64,000 nucleotides of DNA from Acidobacteriota bacterium (GCA_013286465.1 JABDFR010000001.1:57282-121281), one strand, 5' to 3'; counted from the stretch's first letter, positions 44,011 to 53,847 are shown. Translations and numbers: made by a program. The notes: generated by a model not told the origin, from the sequence alone.

Positions 44011-45252
44011 TTGAATCGCCGCGTGGTGGTAACGGGCGTCGGACTCGTCTGCGGATGCGGGATCGGTACCGACGAAGTTTGGAAGAACCTCCTTGCCGGA
44101 AAGAGCGGCATTGGACCTATTACTCATTTTGACGCCTCGAAGTTTGATTGCCGCATTGCGGGGGAAGTAAGAAATTTCGACCCGCTCCTCTGGATTGAGA
44201 AAAAAGAAATTAAGAAGATGGGGCGGTTTATTCAGCTGGCCTTGGCCGCTACGGATTTTGCTGTGAAGATGGCTGGACTCGAGGTGACGCCGGAGACTGC
44301 TGAGTCTACCGGCGTTTTTATTTCCTCGGGCATTGGCGGATTTGATGTGATCGAGCGGGAGCACTCGAAATTTCTGGCGGGCGGACCTGGGCGGATTTCT
44401 CCTTTTTTTATTCCTGCGTCGATTGTGAATTTGGCTTCGGGATTTGTGTCGATTCGTTATGGGGCGCGGGGGCCGAATTCTGCTACGGCTACGGCTTGTT
44501 CGGCTTCGGCCCATGCGATTGGCGATGCGATGAAGATTATTCAGCGTTGCGATGCTGAGGTGATGATTGCCGGCGGGGCTGAGGCGGCGATTACTCCTAT
44601 GGGCGTTGGCGGATTTGCGGCGATGAAAGCGCTTTCTACTCGGAATGATGAGCCGGAGCGGGCTAGCCGGCCTTTTGATGCGGATCGAGATGGATTTGTG
44701 GTGGGTGAGGGATCTGGGGTTTTGATTTTGGAATCGCTTGAGTACGCCCAGCGGCGCGGGGCTCGCATTATTGCCGAGCTTGTGGGTTATGGGATGTCGG
44801 GGGATGCGTTTCATATTACGCAGCCGGCTGAGAATGGGGACGGGGCTTACCGCGTTTCGATGGCTACTTTGAAGGATGCGAAGATTTCTGCGGAGCAAGT
44901 GGATTACGTTAATGCGCATGGGACTTCTACGCCGATCGGCGACGTGATTGAGACTACGGCTTTGAAGAGGGTGTTTGGGGAGCGGGCTAAGAAGGTGCCG
45001 ATTAGTTCTACGAAATCTATGACTGGGCATTTGTTGGGCGGGGCTGGCGGGTTGGAGGCGGGGATTTCGGTTTTGGCCATACGCGATCAGATTTTGCCGC
45101 CTACGATTAATTATGAGACGCCGGATCCGGAGTGTGATTTGGATTATGTGCCGAATCACGCGCGTAAGGCGGAATTGAGATATGCTCTTTCGAATTCGTT
45201 TGGATTTGGCGGGACGAATGCGTCGTTGTTGTTTAAGCGTTGGGAAGAGTAG
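44011..45252 (+). CDS. fabF: 3-oxoacyl-ACP synthase II
   Basis: The protein has 413 residues from TTG 44011; an ATG at 44003 is out of frame. The Cys-His-His triad is visible as TATACSASAHAIGD (Cys), NAHGTSTPIGD (His) and KSMTGHLLGGAGG (His), with FGFGGTNASL at the end. It condenses malonyl-ACP with acyl-ACP. It directly follows acpP. Confidence 0.96.
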   Translation: MNRRVVVTGVGLVCGCGIGTDEVWKNLLAGKSGIGPITHFDASKFDCRIAGEVRNFDPLLWIEKKEIKKMGRFIQLALAATDFAVKMAGLEVTPETAESTGVFISSGIGGFDVIEREHSKFLAGGPGRISPFFIPASIVNLASGFVSIRYGARGPNSATATACSASAHAIGDAMKIIQRCDAEVMIAGGAEAAITPMGVGGFAAMKALSTRNDEPERASRPFDADRDGFVVGEGSGVLILESLEYAQRRGARIIAELVGYGMSGDAFHITQPAENGDGAYRVSMATLKDAKISAEQVDYVNAHGTSTPIGDVIETTALKRVFGERAKKVPISSTKSMTGHLLGGAGGLEAGISVLAIRDQILPPTINYETPDPECDLDYVPNHARKAELRYALSNSFGFGGTNASLLFKRWEE

Positions 45253-45272
45253 CGCGGCTGGCGGAGGATGAA

Positions 45273-46043
45273 TTGAAGATTGGGGTTTGCGTTAAGCAGG
45301 TGCCGGCTAAGGATGCGCCTTTGGCGATATCTGAGGGCGGGGCCTGGATTCGCGAGTCGGATATTGGGTTTGAGACGAATGAACCCGATAGCTATGCGCT
45401 CGAAGAGGCTTTGCGTTTGAAGGAGAAGCATGGCGGCGAGGTTGTGGCGATTTCTATGGGGCCCGATCGCGTAAAGCAGACGATTAAAGAGGCGCTGGCT
45501 AAGGGAGCGGAGCGCGGGATTCATGTTGTGGACAATGAATTTTACAAATTGGATCCGCTTAGCTCGGCGCGATCTTTGGCTGCTGCTGTTGAGAAAGAGA
45601 AATTTGATTTGATTTTGACTGGGTTGCAGAGCGAGGACCAGGGATTTGGTCAGACCGGCGTGCTGCTCGCGGAATTGCTGGGGTTGCCGCACGCTACCAT
45701 TATTATGCAGATTGAAGTCACCGATCCGCGGATGAAATTGAAGCGCGAATTGGAGGCTGGGTGGTTTCAGTGGGTGGAATTGCCTTTGCCTGCGGTGCTT
45801 TCGATCCAGTCGGGGATTAATAAGCCGCGGTATGCCACTTTGAAGGGCATCATGGCGGCTAAGAAAAAAGAAATTGCTTCGGTGCCGCGGGCATCTTTGG
45901 GTGTGCCGGATACGCTGACACAGAAGGTGCAGAAGATTTATGTGCCTACCAAGTCCAAGAAGACGGAATTTTTGACGGGGTCGGCGAAGGAAGTTGCCGC
46001 GAAATTAGTCGAGAAATTGAGATTTGAGGCGCGGGTTTTGTAA
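45273..46043 (+). CDS. etfB: Electron transfer flavoprotein beta subunit
   Basis: The protein has 256 residues from TTG 45273, with GGAGG 6 bases upstream. It begins LKIGVCVKQVPAKDAPLAIS. The AMP/nucleotide region is VVAISMGPDRVKQTIKEALA, with LTGLQSEDQGFGQTGVLLAE after it. With EtfA it passes electrons from acyl-CoA and other dehydrogenases to the quinone pool. It starts 20 bases after fabF. Confidence 0.95.
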   Translation: MKIGVCVKQVPAKDAPLAISEGGAWIRESDIGFETNEPDSYALEEALRLKEKHGGEVVAISMGPDRVKQTIKEALAKGAERGIHVVDNEFYKLDPLSSARSLAAAVEKEKFDLILTGLQSEDQGFGQTGVLLAELLGLPHATIIMQIEVTDPRMKLKRELEAGWFQWVELPLPAVLSIQSGINKPRYATLKGIMAAKKKEIASVPRASLGVPDTLTQKVQKIYVPTKSKKTEFLTGSAKEVAAKLVEKLRFEARVL

Positions 46044-46064
46044 CGGCGGTCACCGAAGAATCGG

Positions 46065-47054
46065 ATGAAGATCCTACTTATTACCGAGCAGCGCGGCGGG
46101 GCCTGGAACAAGGCTAGCTTTGAGACTTTGTCTGCGGCGCAGCAGATTGCGAAGCAGACTGGTGGTTCCCTATCTGGGCTGGTGATTGGTAAAGGCGTGG
46201 CTTCACTGGCTGACGAGTTGGCAGCCTTTCAGCTTGAGGAAGTTTTGCTTGTCGAGCATGACTTGCTTGAGAACTATACGCCTGATGGATACACCTTGGC
46301 TTTGAAGCAGGTTTTGGCTTCTTCCGGGGCTGAGTTGGTTTTGCTGCCGCATACCTACCAGGTGCGGGATTTTGCGCCGGGGCTGGCGGCTTCGATTGGC
46401 AAAGGGATGATCGGGGATTGCATCGCTTACCGGTATGAGGGCGGGAAGCTTATTTTTGTGCGGCAGATGTTTCAGGGGCGAACTGCGGCGGATGTGGTTT
46501 TTGAAGGGGCTTCGCCGTGGATCGCGTCGTTTCAGGCGGGAGCGTTTCGCGCGGATCAAGTGACCAAGCGCGATGGCGGCAAAGCTCCGGTGAAATCCGT
46601 CAGCGTGGATTTGAAGCCGGAGCAGCTTCGCACGAAGCCGCTGGAACTTTTCCGTGAAGCGAAGCAGGCTGTGGATTTGACGCAGGCGCCGCTATTGGTT
46701 TCGATTGGGCGCGGGATCAAGGCGCCGGAGAATATTCCTATGGCGGAGAAGTTGGCTCACGCGCTGGGGGCGGAGCTGGCGGCTTCGCGGCCGATTTGCG
46801 ACGAGGGTTGGCTGCCGATGGAACGGCAGATCGGGAGTTCGGGGCAGACTGTGGCGCCGAAACTTTACTTGGCGTTGGGGATCAGCGGGGCGATCCAGCA
46901 TGTGGTGGGGATGAAGGGATCGCGGACTATCGTGGCGATTAATAAAGACGCTAACGCGCCGATTTTTGAAGTGGCTGACTATGGCATCGTTGGCGACCTC
47001 TTCGAGATTGTTCCGGCCCTTACCGAAGAACTCGAGAAAACAAAACAGTCCTGA
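46065..47054 (+). CDS. etfA: Electron transfer flavoprotein alpha subunit
   Basis: The protein has 329 residues. The C-terminal FAD domain is clear: [20 protein letters not shown], then [39 protein letters not shown] and [16 protein letters not shown]. It forms the heterodimer with EtfB, encoded 21 bases upstream. No acyl-CoA dehydrogenase or Etf-quinone oxidoreductase is in the window. Confidence 0.96.
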   Translation: MKILLITEQRGGAWNKASFETLSAAQQIAKQTGGSLSGLVIGKGVASLADELAAFQLEEVLLVEHDLLENYTPDGYTLALKQVLASSGAELVLLPHTYQVRDFAPGLAASIGKGMIGDCIAYRYEGGKLIFVRQMFQGRTAADVVFEGASPWIASFQAGAFRADQVTKRDGGKAPVKSVSVDLKPEQLRTKPLELFREAKQAVDLTQAPLLVSIGRGIKAPENIPMAEKLAHALGAELAASRPICDEGWLPMERQIGSSGQTVAPKLYLALGISGAIQHVVGMKGSRTIVAINKDANAPIFEVADYGIVGDLFEIVPALTEELEKTKQS

Positions 47055-47909
47055 CGCGACGCTGTGATAGAGTCCGCTTTCGTTTGCGGGCGAAGGTGGC
47101 GGGTGTGTGAAAAATTGCTTTGCCGGCGCGCGGTTCGATTCCCTTAGCGGGCGCAGAATTCGTTTCTGGGAATCGGAGATCGGATCTCGATTGAACTGGT
47201 GCCAGTTCGAACCAATTTCTGCGGCGCAAAATCTTACGCTCACACGTTTGGACGCCGGATCGGACTATGCTCAGCGGCTAAAGCCCTCGATTCTAAATAC
47301 AAATTAATGTCGGAACCGAAGCGCCGCCCCCAAACGAGCATTTAAGAGATGAGTTCCTGTCACTTCCATGCAGAGGCTGACATCTGATAGGGCGACATAG
47401 ACATAGCGCAGCCTCTAAATGCCTGGGAGCAAGCACAAATTGTCCAAACTGAACCTGCAGGTTGACCAGAAATGCACCATGGCGGCGGGAATCGAGTTTG
47501 GAATCGCCGGGATCAGACTAAGCTTGAATGTCAACAAGTGCCGCGGCACGGGACGTGCAGGATCGAGTTCTGGGGAGCTTCGGGTGATGTGCATGCCTGT
47601 GGAAAACGAGGGCCGGGCTAGTGATTTTTGTGAGTACCGGTACTCTTTGCGAAAGTTGACTGGGCATATAAGATATTCGCGTTTCGTAGTCCCCGCAGGG
47701 CAAGGCGCTTCAGGTAGGGACAGGGTAAACATCTGTTCGAATTCTGGCCTGGGGTACAGGTGTTGAAGGCCGGTTCGGAGCGCCAAACTTCAGTAATAAG
47801 CTTGGGGCAAGTTTGTAGTCTGGCCTCTCATAGAAAATCTAAATGCAAAGCAGTCGGGCAGTTTCCGAGTAGAAGTGTCAGTCGCGGAATTCTCAGTGGG
47901 GGAACCTGG
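47055..47909. other. Long non-coding stretch with several dyads before the Ig-repeat gene
   Basis: No convincing gene is seen in these 855 bases. Visible structures are GAACTGG-TG-CCAGTTC (47193-47208), a lone family B module CTCAGCGGCTAAAGCC (47271), an inverted repeat AGAGGCTG...CAGCCTCT (47372-47416) and the perfect 14-bp palindrome GAGTACCGGTACTC (47632-47645). The last 260 bases could be a long leader of the lipoprotein gene. No known riboswitch class is recognised. Confidence 0.5.
47632..47645. promoter_or_regulatory. Perfect 14-bp palindrome upstream of the Ig-repeat gene
   Basis: GAGTACCGGTACTC reads identically on both strands and lies 265 bases before the lipoprotein ATG, followed 10 bases later by TTGACT and an AT-rich TATAAGATATT. 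It is a candidate regulator site; no regulator is encoded nearby. Confidence 0.4.
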
Positions 47910-50900
47910 ATGCGGGCCCGAGTTACTAACGTAGCGTTCGCCGCGGTTGTCGCTGCGATGTTGTTGGTCGTCAGCGGCTGCGCGGGAATGGTTTCGTCCG
48001 CTCCGGCTACTCCTCCGCCTGGTACGGCACCGCAGATTACGTCCCAACCACAGAATCAAGCGGTCCTCGCCGGCGCGACTGCGACTTTTTCGATCGCAGC
48101 GACGGGTTCGGCACCCATGACTTTCCAGTGGCAGCAGAATGGCGCGCCGATTTCTGGGGCGAATGCGGCTACGTATACGACTCCTCCGACCAGCACGTCC
48201 GACAATAATTCCATGTTCCAAGCGGTGGTGACGAACGCCGCAGGAAGCGCCACAAGCAGCGCGGGAATGCTGACGGTGACGGCCGATCCAGTGGCGCCGA
48301 GTATTGTTACGCAGCCTTCCAATCAATCGGTGATGGCGGGACAGCCCGCTACATTTTCGGTGGCAGCTTCCGGGACGCAGCCGTTTAGTTACCAGTGGGC
48401 GAAAAATGGCGCGCCGATCAGCGGAGCGATTTCGCCGAATTACACTACGCCGGCGACGACCAGCGCGGACAACGGATCGACGTTCGTTGTTACAGTGACG
48501 AATGCCGCGGGATCAATGGCGAGTAATCCCGCTACGCTTTCGGTGAATCCGGATCCGGTGGCGCCGTCGATCACGTCGCAGCCGGCAAATCAGTCGGTGA
48601 CGGCGGGACAGAGCGCCACCTTCACCGTTGCTGCGACCGGCACGGCTCCTTTGAGCTATCAGTGGCAGAAGAATGGTGCGGCGATCAGCGGGGCGACTTC
48701 GACGAGTTATACGACACCGGCTACTACGGCGAATGATAACGGATCTACTTTCCAGGTGGTGGTGACCAATTCGGTTAGCTCGATTACGAGCAGTGCGGCT
48801 TCGCTGACGGTCACTGCGGCGCCTGTGCCGCCGGGGATTACCGCGCAGCCTGTGGGCGCGACGGTGACGGCTGGGCAGACGGCTACGTTTAGCGTGGCGG
48901 CTAGCGGCTCGGCGCCTTTGAGCTATCAGTGGGAAAAGAATGGCGGCGCGATCAGCGGGGCGACGGGCGCGAGTTATACGACGCCGGCTACATCGACGAG
49001 CGATAATGGATCGGCGTTCCAGGTGGTGATTAGCAATACTGCGGGAACGATTACGAGTAGTGCGGCAATTTTGACGGTGAACGCGGCGACCGTGGCGCCT
49101 ACCTTCACTTCGCAGCCCGCTAGCACGACCGTTACGGCTGGACAGACGGCTACTTTCTCGGTGGCGGCTTCGGGAACGCAGCCATTTACTTACCAGTGGC
49201 AGAAAAATGGAGCGGCGATCAGCGGGGCTACGGCATCGAGTTACACCACGCCGGCTACTACTACCGCGGATAACGGTTCGAAATTTACGGTGGTAGTGAG
49301 CAATTCGGCTGGATCGAGCACCAGCGCGGCCGCGGTTCTTACGGTGAATGCGGCGCCGGTGGCACCATCGATTACTGCGCAGCCTGCGAGTGTTACGGTT
49401 ACGGCGGGACAGACGGCTACGTTTACGGTAGCGGCTAGTGGGACAGCGCCTTTGAGCTATCAGTGGTCGAAGAACGGGGCGGCGATTAGCGGGGCTACCT
49501 CGACGAGCTATACGACGCCGGCTACGGCTACGACCGATAACGGATCGCAATTTTTGGTGGTAGTGACGAATGCTACTGGCAGCGCAATGAGTACGGTTGC
49601 GACGCTGACGGTGAATCCGGCGCCGGTGGCGCCTTCGATTACTACGCAGCCCGCGAGTGTTACGGTGACGGCGGGACAGACGGCGACGTTTAGCGTGGTG
49701 GCTAGCGGCACTGCGCCGCTGAGCTATCAGTGGCAGAAGAATGGGGCGGCGATCAGCGGGGCTACTTCGACGAGCTACACCACGCCTGCTACTGCTACGA
49801 CCGACAATGGATCGAAGTTTGTTGTGGTGGTGACGAATTCTACCGGTAACGCTACGAGTGCGGCTGCCACGTTGACGGTTAATGCGGCGCCGGTGGCGCC
49901 TTCGATTACTACGCAGCCTGCGAGTGTTACGGTGACGGCGGGACAGACGGCTACGTTTGCCGTGGTGGCTAGCGGCACTGCGCCGCTGAGCTATCAGTGG
50001 CAGAAGAATGGGGCGGCGATCGGCGGGGCTACCTCGAGCAGCTATACGACGCCAGCGACGGCTACGACTGATAGCGGATCGCAATTTTTGGTGGTGGTGA
50101 CAAATTCTACCGGCAACGCGCAGAGCGCGGTTGCGACACTTACGGTGAATCCGGCACCGGTGGCGCCTTCGATTACCACGCAGCCTGCTAGCGTTACGGT
50201 GACGGCGGGACAGACGGCTACGTTTACGGTGGTGGCTGGCGGGACTGCACCGCTGAGCTATCAGTGGCAGAAGAACGGGGCGGCCATCAGCGGGGCGACG
50301 GCTGCGAGTTATACGACGCCGGCTACGGCTACGACGGACAGTGGATCGAAATTTTTGGTGGTGGTGACGAATTCCACCGGCAACGCTACGAGTGCGGCTG
50401 CGACGCTTACCGTAAATCCTGCGGTGACTGCGCCGAGCATTACGACGCAGCCGGCGAGCGTTTCGGTGACGGCGGGATTGACTGCCACATTTACTGTAGC
50501 GGCGAGCGGGACAGCGCCACTGACATATCAGTGGCAGAAGAATGGAACGGCGATCAGCGGCGGGACAGTGGCAAGCTATACGACGCCGGCTACGACGGTC
50601 GCTAATAGCGGATCAACGTATGTGGTGGTGGTGACGAATTCTGCTGGGAATACCACGAGCAATGCCGCGACTTTGACGGTGACGCCGGATACCACGCCGC
50701 CTACGGTTTCGATCACTTCGCCCACTTCGGGAGCGACGGAATCCGGGTCGATTACCGTGAATGCTTCGGCTTCGGACAATGTGGCTGTGGCGAACGTGCA
50801 ATTGCTTGTGGACGGCTCGAATGTGGGCAGCCCGGATACGAGTTCGCCTTACAATTTCTCGTTGAATACGACTTCGCTTTCGAATGGATCGCATAGTTTG

Positions 50901-52421
50901 ACGGCGGTGGCTACCGATACTTCCGGGAATGCGACCACGTCCGCGGCTGTCGCGATTACGGTTTCGAATCAGCAGACCGGCGGGGCAACGCCTGGCTATG
51001 CGAATAATGGATCCGGGTGCCCGATCAATCAGGTAGCTACCAATCTTACGGATACGGTTACAAGCTACTCTTGCCCGTTGCCGAATCCTACGGGCGACGG
51101 GAACTTGCTGGTGGTGGTGCTGCGTTATCAGTCACCGGCGCAGTCGCCTAGCTTCGCGGACAACGTTGGCGGGAACACTTACAGCCAGGCGATTTCTTGT
51201 ACCGATAGCTCGAATGGGCATGTTTCCGCGATTTACTATGCGGCGAACGTTTCGGCGGGCGTGAATAAGATCACTGTGTCGTTTGGCAGCGGGACGCATT
51301 ACGTGCAGATGTCGCCTTACGAGTTCTACAACGTGGCTACTTCTGCGGCGCTCGATCAGGCGAGCTGTAACGTGGGGAGCGGGAGTTCGGTTACGGCTGG
51401 GGCGCTGGGGACTTTGAGCGCTGCAGGGGATTTGGTGGTGCAGTCTGGGATCGTGGATAGCACCACCGCGATTCGCTCTTGCACGCCGCAATCGCAGAGT
51501 GGGATTAGCTGGGTGCAGCGCGAGACGATGGTGGCGGATAATTATCCTTCTTGCATGCAGTATGGCGTTTATAACGCGACTACGTCGTTCAGTCCTACGT
51601 TTAACATGTCGACGAGCGCGGGGTACATTTCGGCTGCGGCGGCTTTCCGGTCGGCTGCGGCCGGGACGGCGCCTCCTACTTCGGGGATTCGCGTGGTTTA
51701 CGTGCAGCATGACAATACGCAGAATGAAACGGCTACCTCGATTCCGCTGCAGTATCCGGTTAGCGGGAATGCAATCGCGGTGCTCTTTACTTCTGGCTGC
51801 GCGAGTACCAGCAATACGGACTGCGCTTACCCGACGGGAGTTTCGGACGGGACGAATAATTACTCGCAGGCCGGCTCGACGATCATTTCAAATTTTGGGA
51901 ATGACGGCGGAAATTCTTCGGGCGGGATCTGGTATGCGAAGGGCGTTTCTGCGGGAGTTTATTCGCCGACGTACTCGATGCATATTCGGTCTTCGGGCGG
52001 GAACGGGAATTCGTTCTTCATGTATGACATCGCGGGAGCGGCGGCGAATCCTTTGGATACTGGATTTGGGAGCGGCGGATTGGCTTCCTCGACCTACGAT
52101 CAGACTTCGAGCGGTTCCGGCGGGCCTTTGACGGCTTTCACGGCGACGCCTTCGGGGCAGAATGAACTGATTCTGGCTACCGTGGGAGCGGCGTTCGATA
52201 CTTTCACTGGGGTTTCTTCGCCTGCTGGAGCGCAGTTCCTTTCTTGCAATTACGCTGTGGAGTCGAACTCCGCGCATTGCGATTTGAATGGCGGGTGGGG
52301 GCTATTCTACAACGGGCCTTCCACTGCAGCGGAGACTTGGATTTGGACTCACGATACGCTGCAGGATCCTGGCGTGGCTTCTGGAGTGGCGCTCGGGATT
52401 GCCTTGATGCCTGCGAATTAG
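47910..52421 (+). CDS. Giant lipoprotein with ten tandem Ig-like repeats
   Basis: The protein has 1503 residues from ATG 47910 (GGGGGA upstream). A lipoprotein signal peptide ends in VVSGC. Ten Ig-like domains follow, each about 89 residues, with the pattern ITTQPASVTVTAGQTATFTV, SYQWQKNGAAISGATS and TPATATTDNG. An eleventh, different Ig domain (PPTVSITSPTSGATESGSIT) precedes two related C-terminal jelly-roll-like modules containing GNLLVVVLRY and GNAIAVLFTS. Repeats 6-9 are nearly identical at the DNA level (267-bp period). It is probably a surface adhesin or binding protein. A 267-bp expansion and contraction of repeats is expected. Confidence 0.88.
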   Translation: MRARVTNVAFAAVVAAMLLVVSGCAGMVSSAPATPPPGTAPQITSQPQNQAVLAGATATFSIAATGSAPMTFQWQQNGAPISGANAATYTTPPTSTSDNNSMFQAVVTNAAGSATSSAGMLTVTADPVAPSIVTQPSNQSVMAGQPATFSVAASGTQPFSYQWAKNGAPISGAISPNYTTPATTSADNGSTFVVTVTNAAGSMASNPATLSVNPDPVAPSITSQPANQSVTAGQSATFTVAATGTAPLSYQWQKNGAAISGATSTSYTTPATTANDNGSTFQVVVTNSVSSITSSAASLTVTAAPVPPGITAQPVGATVTAGQTATFSVAASGSAPLSYQWEKNGGAISGATGASYTTPATSTSDNGSAFQVVISNTAGTITSSAAILTVNAATVAPTFTSQPASTTVTAGQTATFSVAASGTQPFTYQWQKNGAAISGATASSYTTPATTTADNGSKFTVVVSNSAGSSTSAAAVLTVNAAPVAPSITAQPASVTVTAGQTATFTVAASGTAPLSYQWSKNGAAISGATSTSYTTPATATTDNGSQFLVVVTNATGSAMSTVATLTVNPAPVAPSITTQPASVTVTAGQTATFSVVASGTAPLSYQWQKNGAAISGATSTSYTTPATATTDNGSKFVVVVTNSTGNATSAAATLTVNAAPVAPSITTQPASVTVTAGQTATFAVVASGTAPLSYQWQKNGAAIGGATSSSYTTPATATTDSGSQFLVVVTNSTGNAQSAVATLTVNPAPVAPSITTQPASVTVTAGQTATFTVVAGGTAPLSYQWQKNGAAISGATAASYTTPATATTDSGSKFLVVVTNSTGNATSAAATLTVNPAVTAPSITTQPASVSVTAGLTATFTVAASGTAPLTYQWQKNGTAISGGTVASYTTPATTVANSGSTYVVVVTNSAGNTTSNAATLTVTPDTTPPTVSITSPTSGATESGSITVNASASDNVAVANVQLLVDGSNVGSPDTSSPYNFSLNTTSLSNGSHSLTAVATDTSGNATTSAAVAITVSNQQTGGATPGYANNGSGCPINQVATNLTDTVTSYSCPLPNPTGDGNLLVVVLRYQSPAQSPSFADNVGGNTYSQAISCTDSSNGHVSAIYYAANVSAGVNKITVSFGSGTHYVQMSPYEFYNVATSAALDQASCNVGSGSSVTAGALGTLSAAGDLVVQSGIVDSTTAIRSCTPQSQSGISWVQRETMVADNYPSCMQYGVYNATTSFSPTFNMSTSAGYISAAAAFRSAAAGTAPPTSGIRVVYVQHDNTQNETATSIPLQYPVSGNAIAVLFTSGCASTSNTDCAYPTGVSDGTNNYSQAGSTIISNFGNDGGNSSGGIWYAKGVSAGVYSPTYSMHIRSSGGNGNSFFMYDIAGAAANPLDTGFGSGGLASSTYDQTSSGSGGPLTAFTATPSGQNELILATVGAAFDTFTGVSSPAGAQFLSCNYAVESNSAHCDLNGGWGLFYNGPSTAAETWIWTHDTLQDPGVASGVALGIALMPAN

Positions 52422-52469
52422 TTTTGAGAGCGGCGTACAGTGCGCGTCGGGCGCGCGTGAGATTTAGTC

Positions 52470-52538
52470 CCTCAGCGGCTAAAGCCGAAATAATTTTGCT
52501 GACTTTGCGGCATGACTGAAGTCATGCCTGACAAGACT
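52470..52538. repeat. Repeat family B copy between convergent genes
   Basis: CTCAGCGGCTAAAGCCG and CGGCATGACTGAAGTCATGC with CTGACAA form the mirror image of the copy at 32597-32664. Its position between two converging genes suits a bidirectional terminator. Confidence 0.7.
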
Positions 52539-52564
52539 TCGCGTCGCCGAAGTGAATTTTTTTC

Positions 52565-53731
52565 CTACCTGCTGGGAATTCCCATAGCTTCGAGAGCTCG
52601 ACGCACGGCTGCTTTGATTTCGAAGCGGGTTCGTGTGGTTTTTCTGGCTTCGGTGATCAGCTTGTTTTTTTCTTCTTGATTTGCGCTTAGGGCTTTCCTT
52701 AATCCTGCTTGGACTCCTTCGTCGGTTGGGGCTACTAAGAATCCATTTTCGTCATTTACGAGAATTTCTGCGGGGCCTTGGCAATTTGTGGACACACAGA
52801 GTAGGCCTGTGGACATGGCTTCTGCTAAAGCGATGCCGAAGCCTTCCCGATCGCTGGCGAGAATGTAGATGTCGGCTGACTTCAGGAGATCGCTCGAGTC
52901 TTGCTGGAAACCGAGCAGTTTGACCTGGCTATAGATATTGCTGCTGGCGACCGTCCGCTCGATTTCTTCTTTTAGTGGGCCGTAGTTGGTTAGCAGTAGC
53001 CAGAGATTGGGATTTTCTGGGGAGAGAGTGGCGAAGGCTTTCAGGATTCGGTCTACTCGCTTGATTGGGGCTATGCGGCCGTGGCTGGCGATTACGACGG
53101 CGTTTTCGGGGATGGCTCCGGCGGTTCGAAATTCTTTGCGGGTGGCGGAGCTTGGTTGGAAGCGAGTGGTGTCTACGCCGTGATAGAGGACTGTGGTTTT
53201 GTTAGCCGGGTAGCCCAAGGTCGTCACTACGTTGTCTTTCAGGCCTTGGCTAGGGACGAAGTTTCGCTCGAGCAGGATGCCGCGAAATTTTTGTTTGATC
53301 GATTGCTTTAGGCGATAGAGGCCGAGGGGCGGTTTTTTTGTGGCGGTCGAGAGATCCGCTGCATCGATGGTGCCTCCGCCGCCGCCGGCGAAGAGATAGG
53401 TATTACTGGTGGAGAGACGGGCGGCCAGGATCGGGGCTAGGCTTAGGTCTCCTACGTTGCCTTCCATCAGGATGATTTTGTTGGGCCGGGCTGCGCTGAA
53501 AACGCTTCGCCAGTTCTGGAATTCTTTCCAAGAGGATGCGTTTGTGGGGAATGTGAGTTTGATCGTTTCCGCCGGCAGGGCTACCGCGGTTAGCCTTTGT
53601 TTCAGGACTTCGGAACGATAGGCTACGGCTACTGAGACTTTGGAATAGTCGATTCCTGAGAGCCAGTCGAGTAGAACTACTTCGAGTCCGCCGAATTCTT
53701 CTGCATTTACTGCGAACAGAACTCGATCCAT
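52565..53731 (-). CDS. Glycosyltransferase family 4
   Basis: The protein has 388 residues from ATG 53731; open frame further upstream is not family-like. The GT-B fold shows FAVNAEEFGGLEVVLLDWL at the N-terminus, a linker LYHGVDTTRFQPSS, then GRIAPIKRVDRILKAF and the donor-site EX7E motif SDREGFGIALAEAMSTGLLC. It transfers a sugar from a nucleotide donor, probably in surface-glycan synthesis. It stands alone, convergent with the lipoprotein gene. Confidence 0.88.
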   Translation of the reverse strand: MDRVLFAVNAEEFGGLEVVLLDWLSGIDYSKVSVAVAYRSEVLKQRLTAVALPAETIKLTFPTNASSWKEFQNWRSVFSAARPNKIILMEGNVGDLSLAPILAARLSTSNTYLFAGGGGGTIDAADLSTATKKPPLGLYRLKQSIKQKFRGILLERNFVPSQGLKDNVVTTLGYPANKTTVLYHGVDTTRFQPSSATRKEFRTAGAIPENAVVIASHGRIAPIKRVDRILKAFATLSPENPNLWLLLTNYGPLKEEIERTVASSNIYSQVKLLGFQQDSSDLLKSADIYILASDREGFGIALAEAMSTGLLCVSTNCQGPAEILVNDENGFLVAPTDEGVQAGLRKALSANQEEKNKLITEARKTTRTRFEIKAAVRRALEAMGIPSR

Positions 53732-53819
53732 TCTTTGTTTTGGCCTCGGGAGAAGGATAGCAGTAGCTTGGCTTATTTCCAGCGTGCTCCGGTTTGTTTT
53801 ATTCGTGCCGCTACTTAAC

Positions 53820-53847
53820 CGGACACAGCCAGGAGTGCCTGTGCTAC
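53820..53847 (-). repeat. GTAG-headed hairpin, family C copy 2
   Basis: The minus strand reads GTAGCACAGGCACTCCTGGC and TGTGTCCG, with a CACAG/CTGTG stem. It is nearly identical to 13803-13830, 40 kb away, and lies between the GT4 and quinoprotein genes. Confidence 0.62.

Noticed and set aside
47132..47143. GGTTCGATTCCC resembling a tRNA T-arm
   Set aside because: No acceptor, D or anticodon arm can be paired around it.
47419..47766. 115-codon open frame in the gene-free region before the Ig-repeat gene
   Set aside because: It spans the 14-bp palindrome, lacks a good ribosome-binding site and shows no recognisable domain.
48513..50084. Long open frame on the minus strand inside the Ig-repeat gene
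   Set aside because: It is a composition and repeat shadow: arginine/serine-rich, follows the 267-bp period exactly, and has no ribosome-binding site.
48000..50700. Regular 267-bp repeats considered as a CRISPR-like or satellite array
   Set aside because: They are in-frame protein domain repeats with no short repeat/spacer pattern; no CRISPR array or cas gene is seen in the window.
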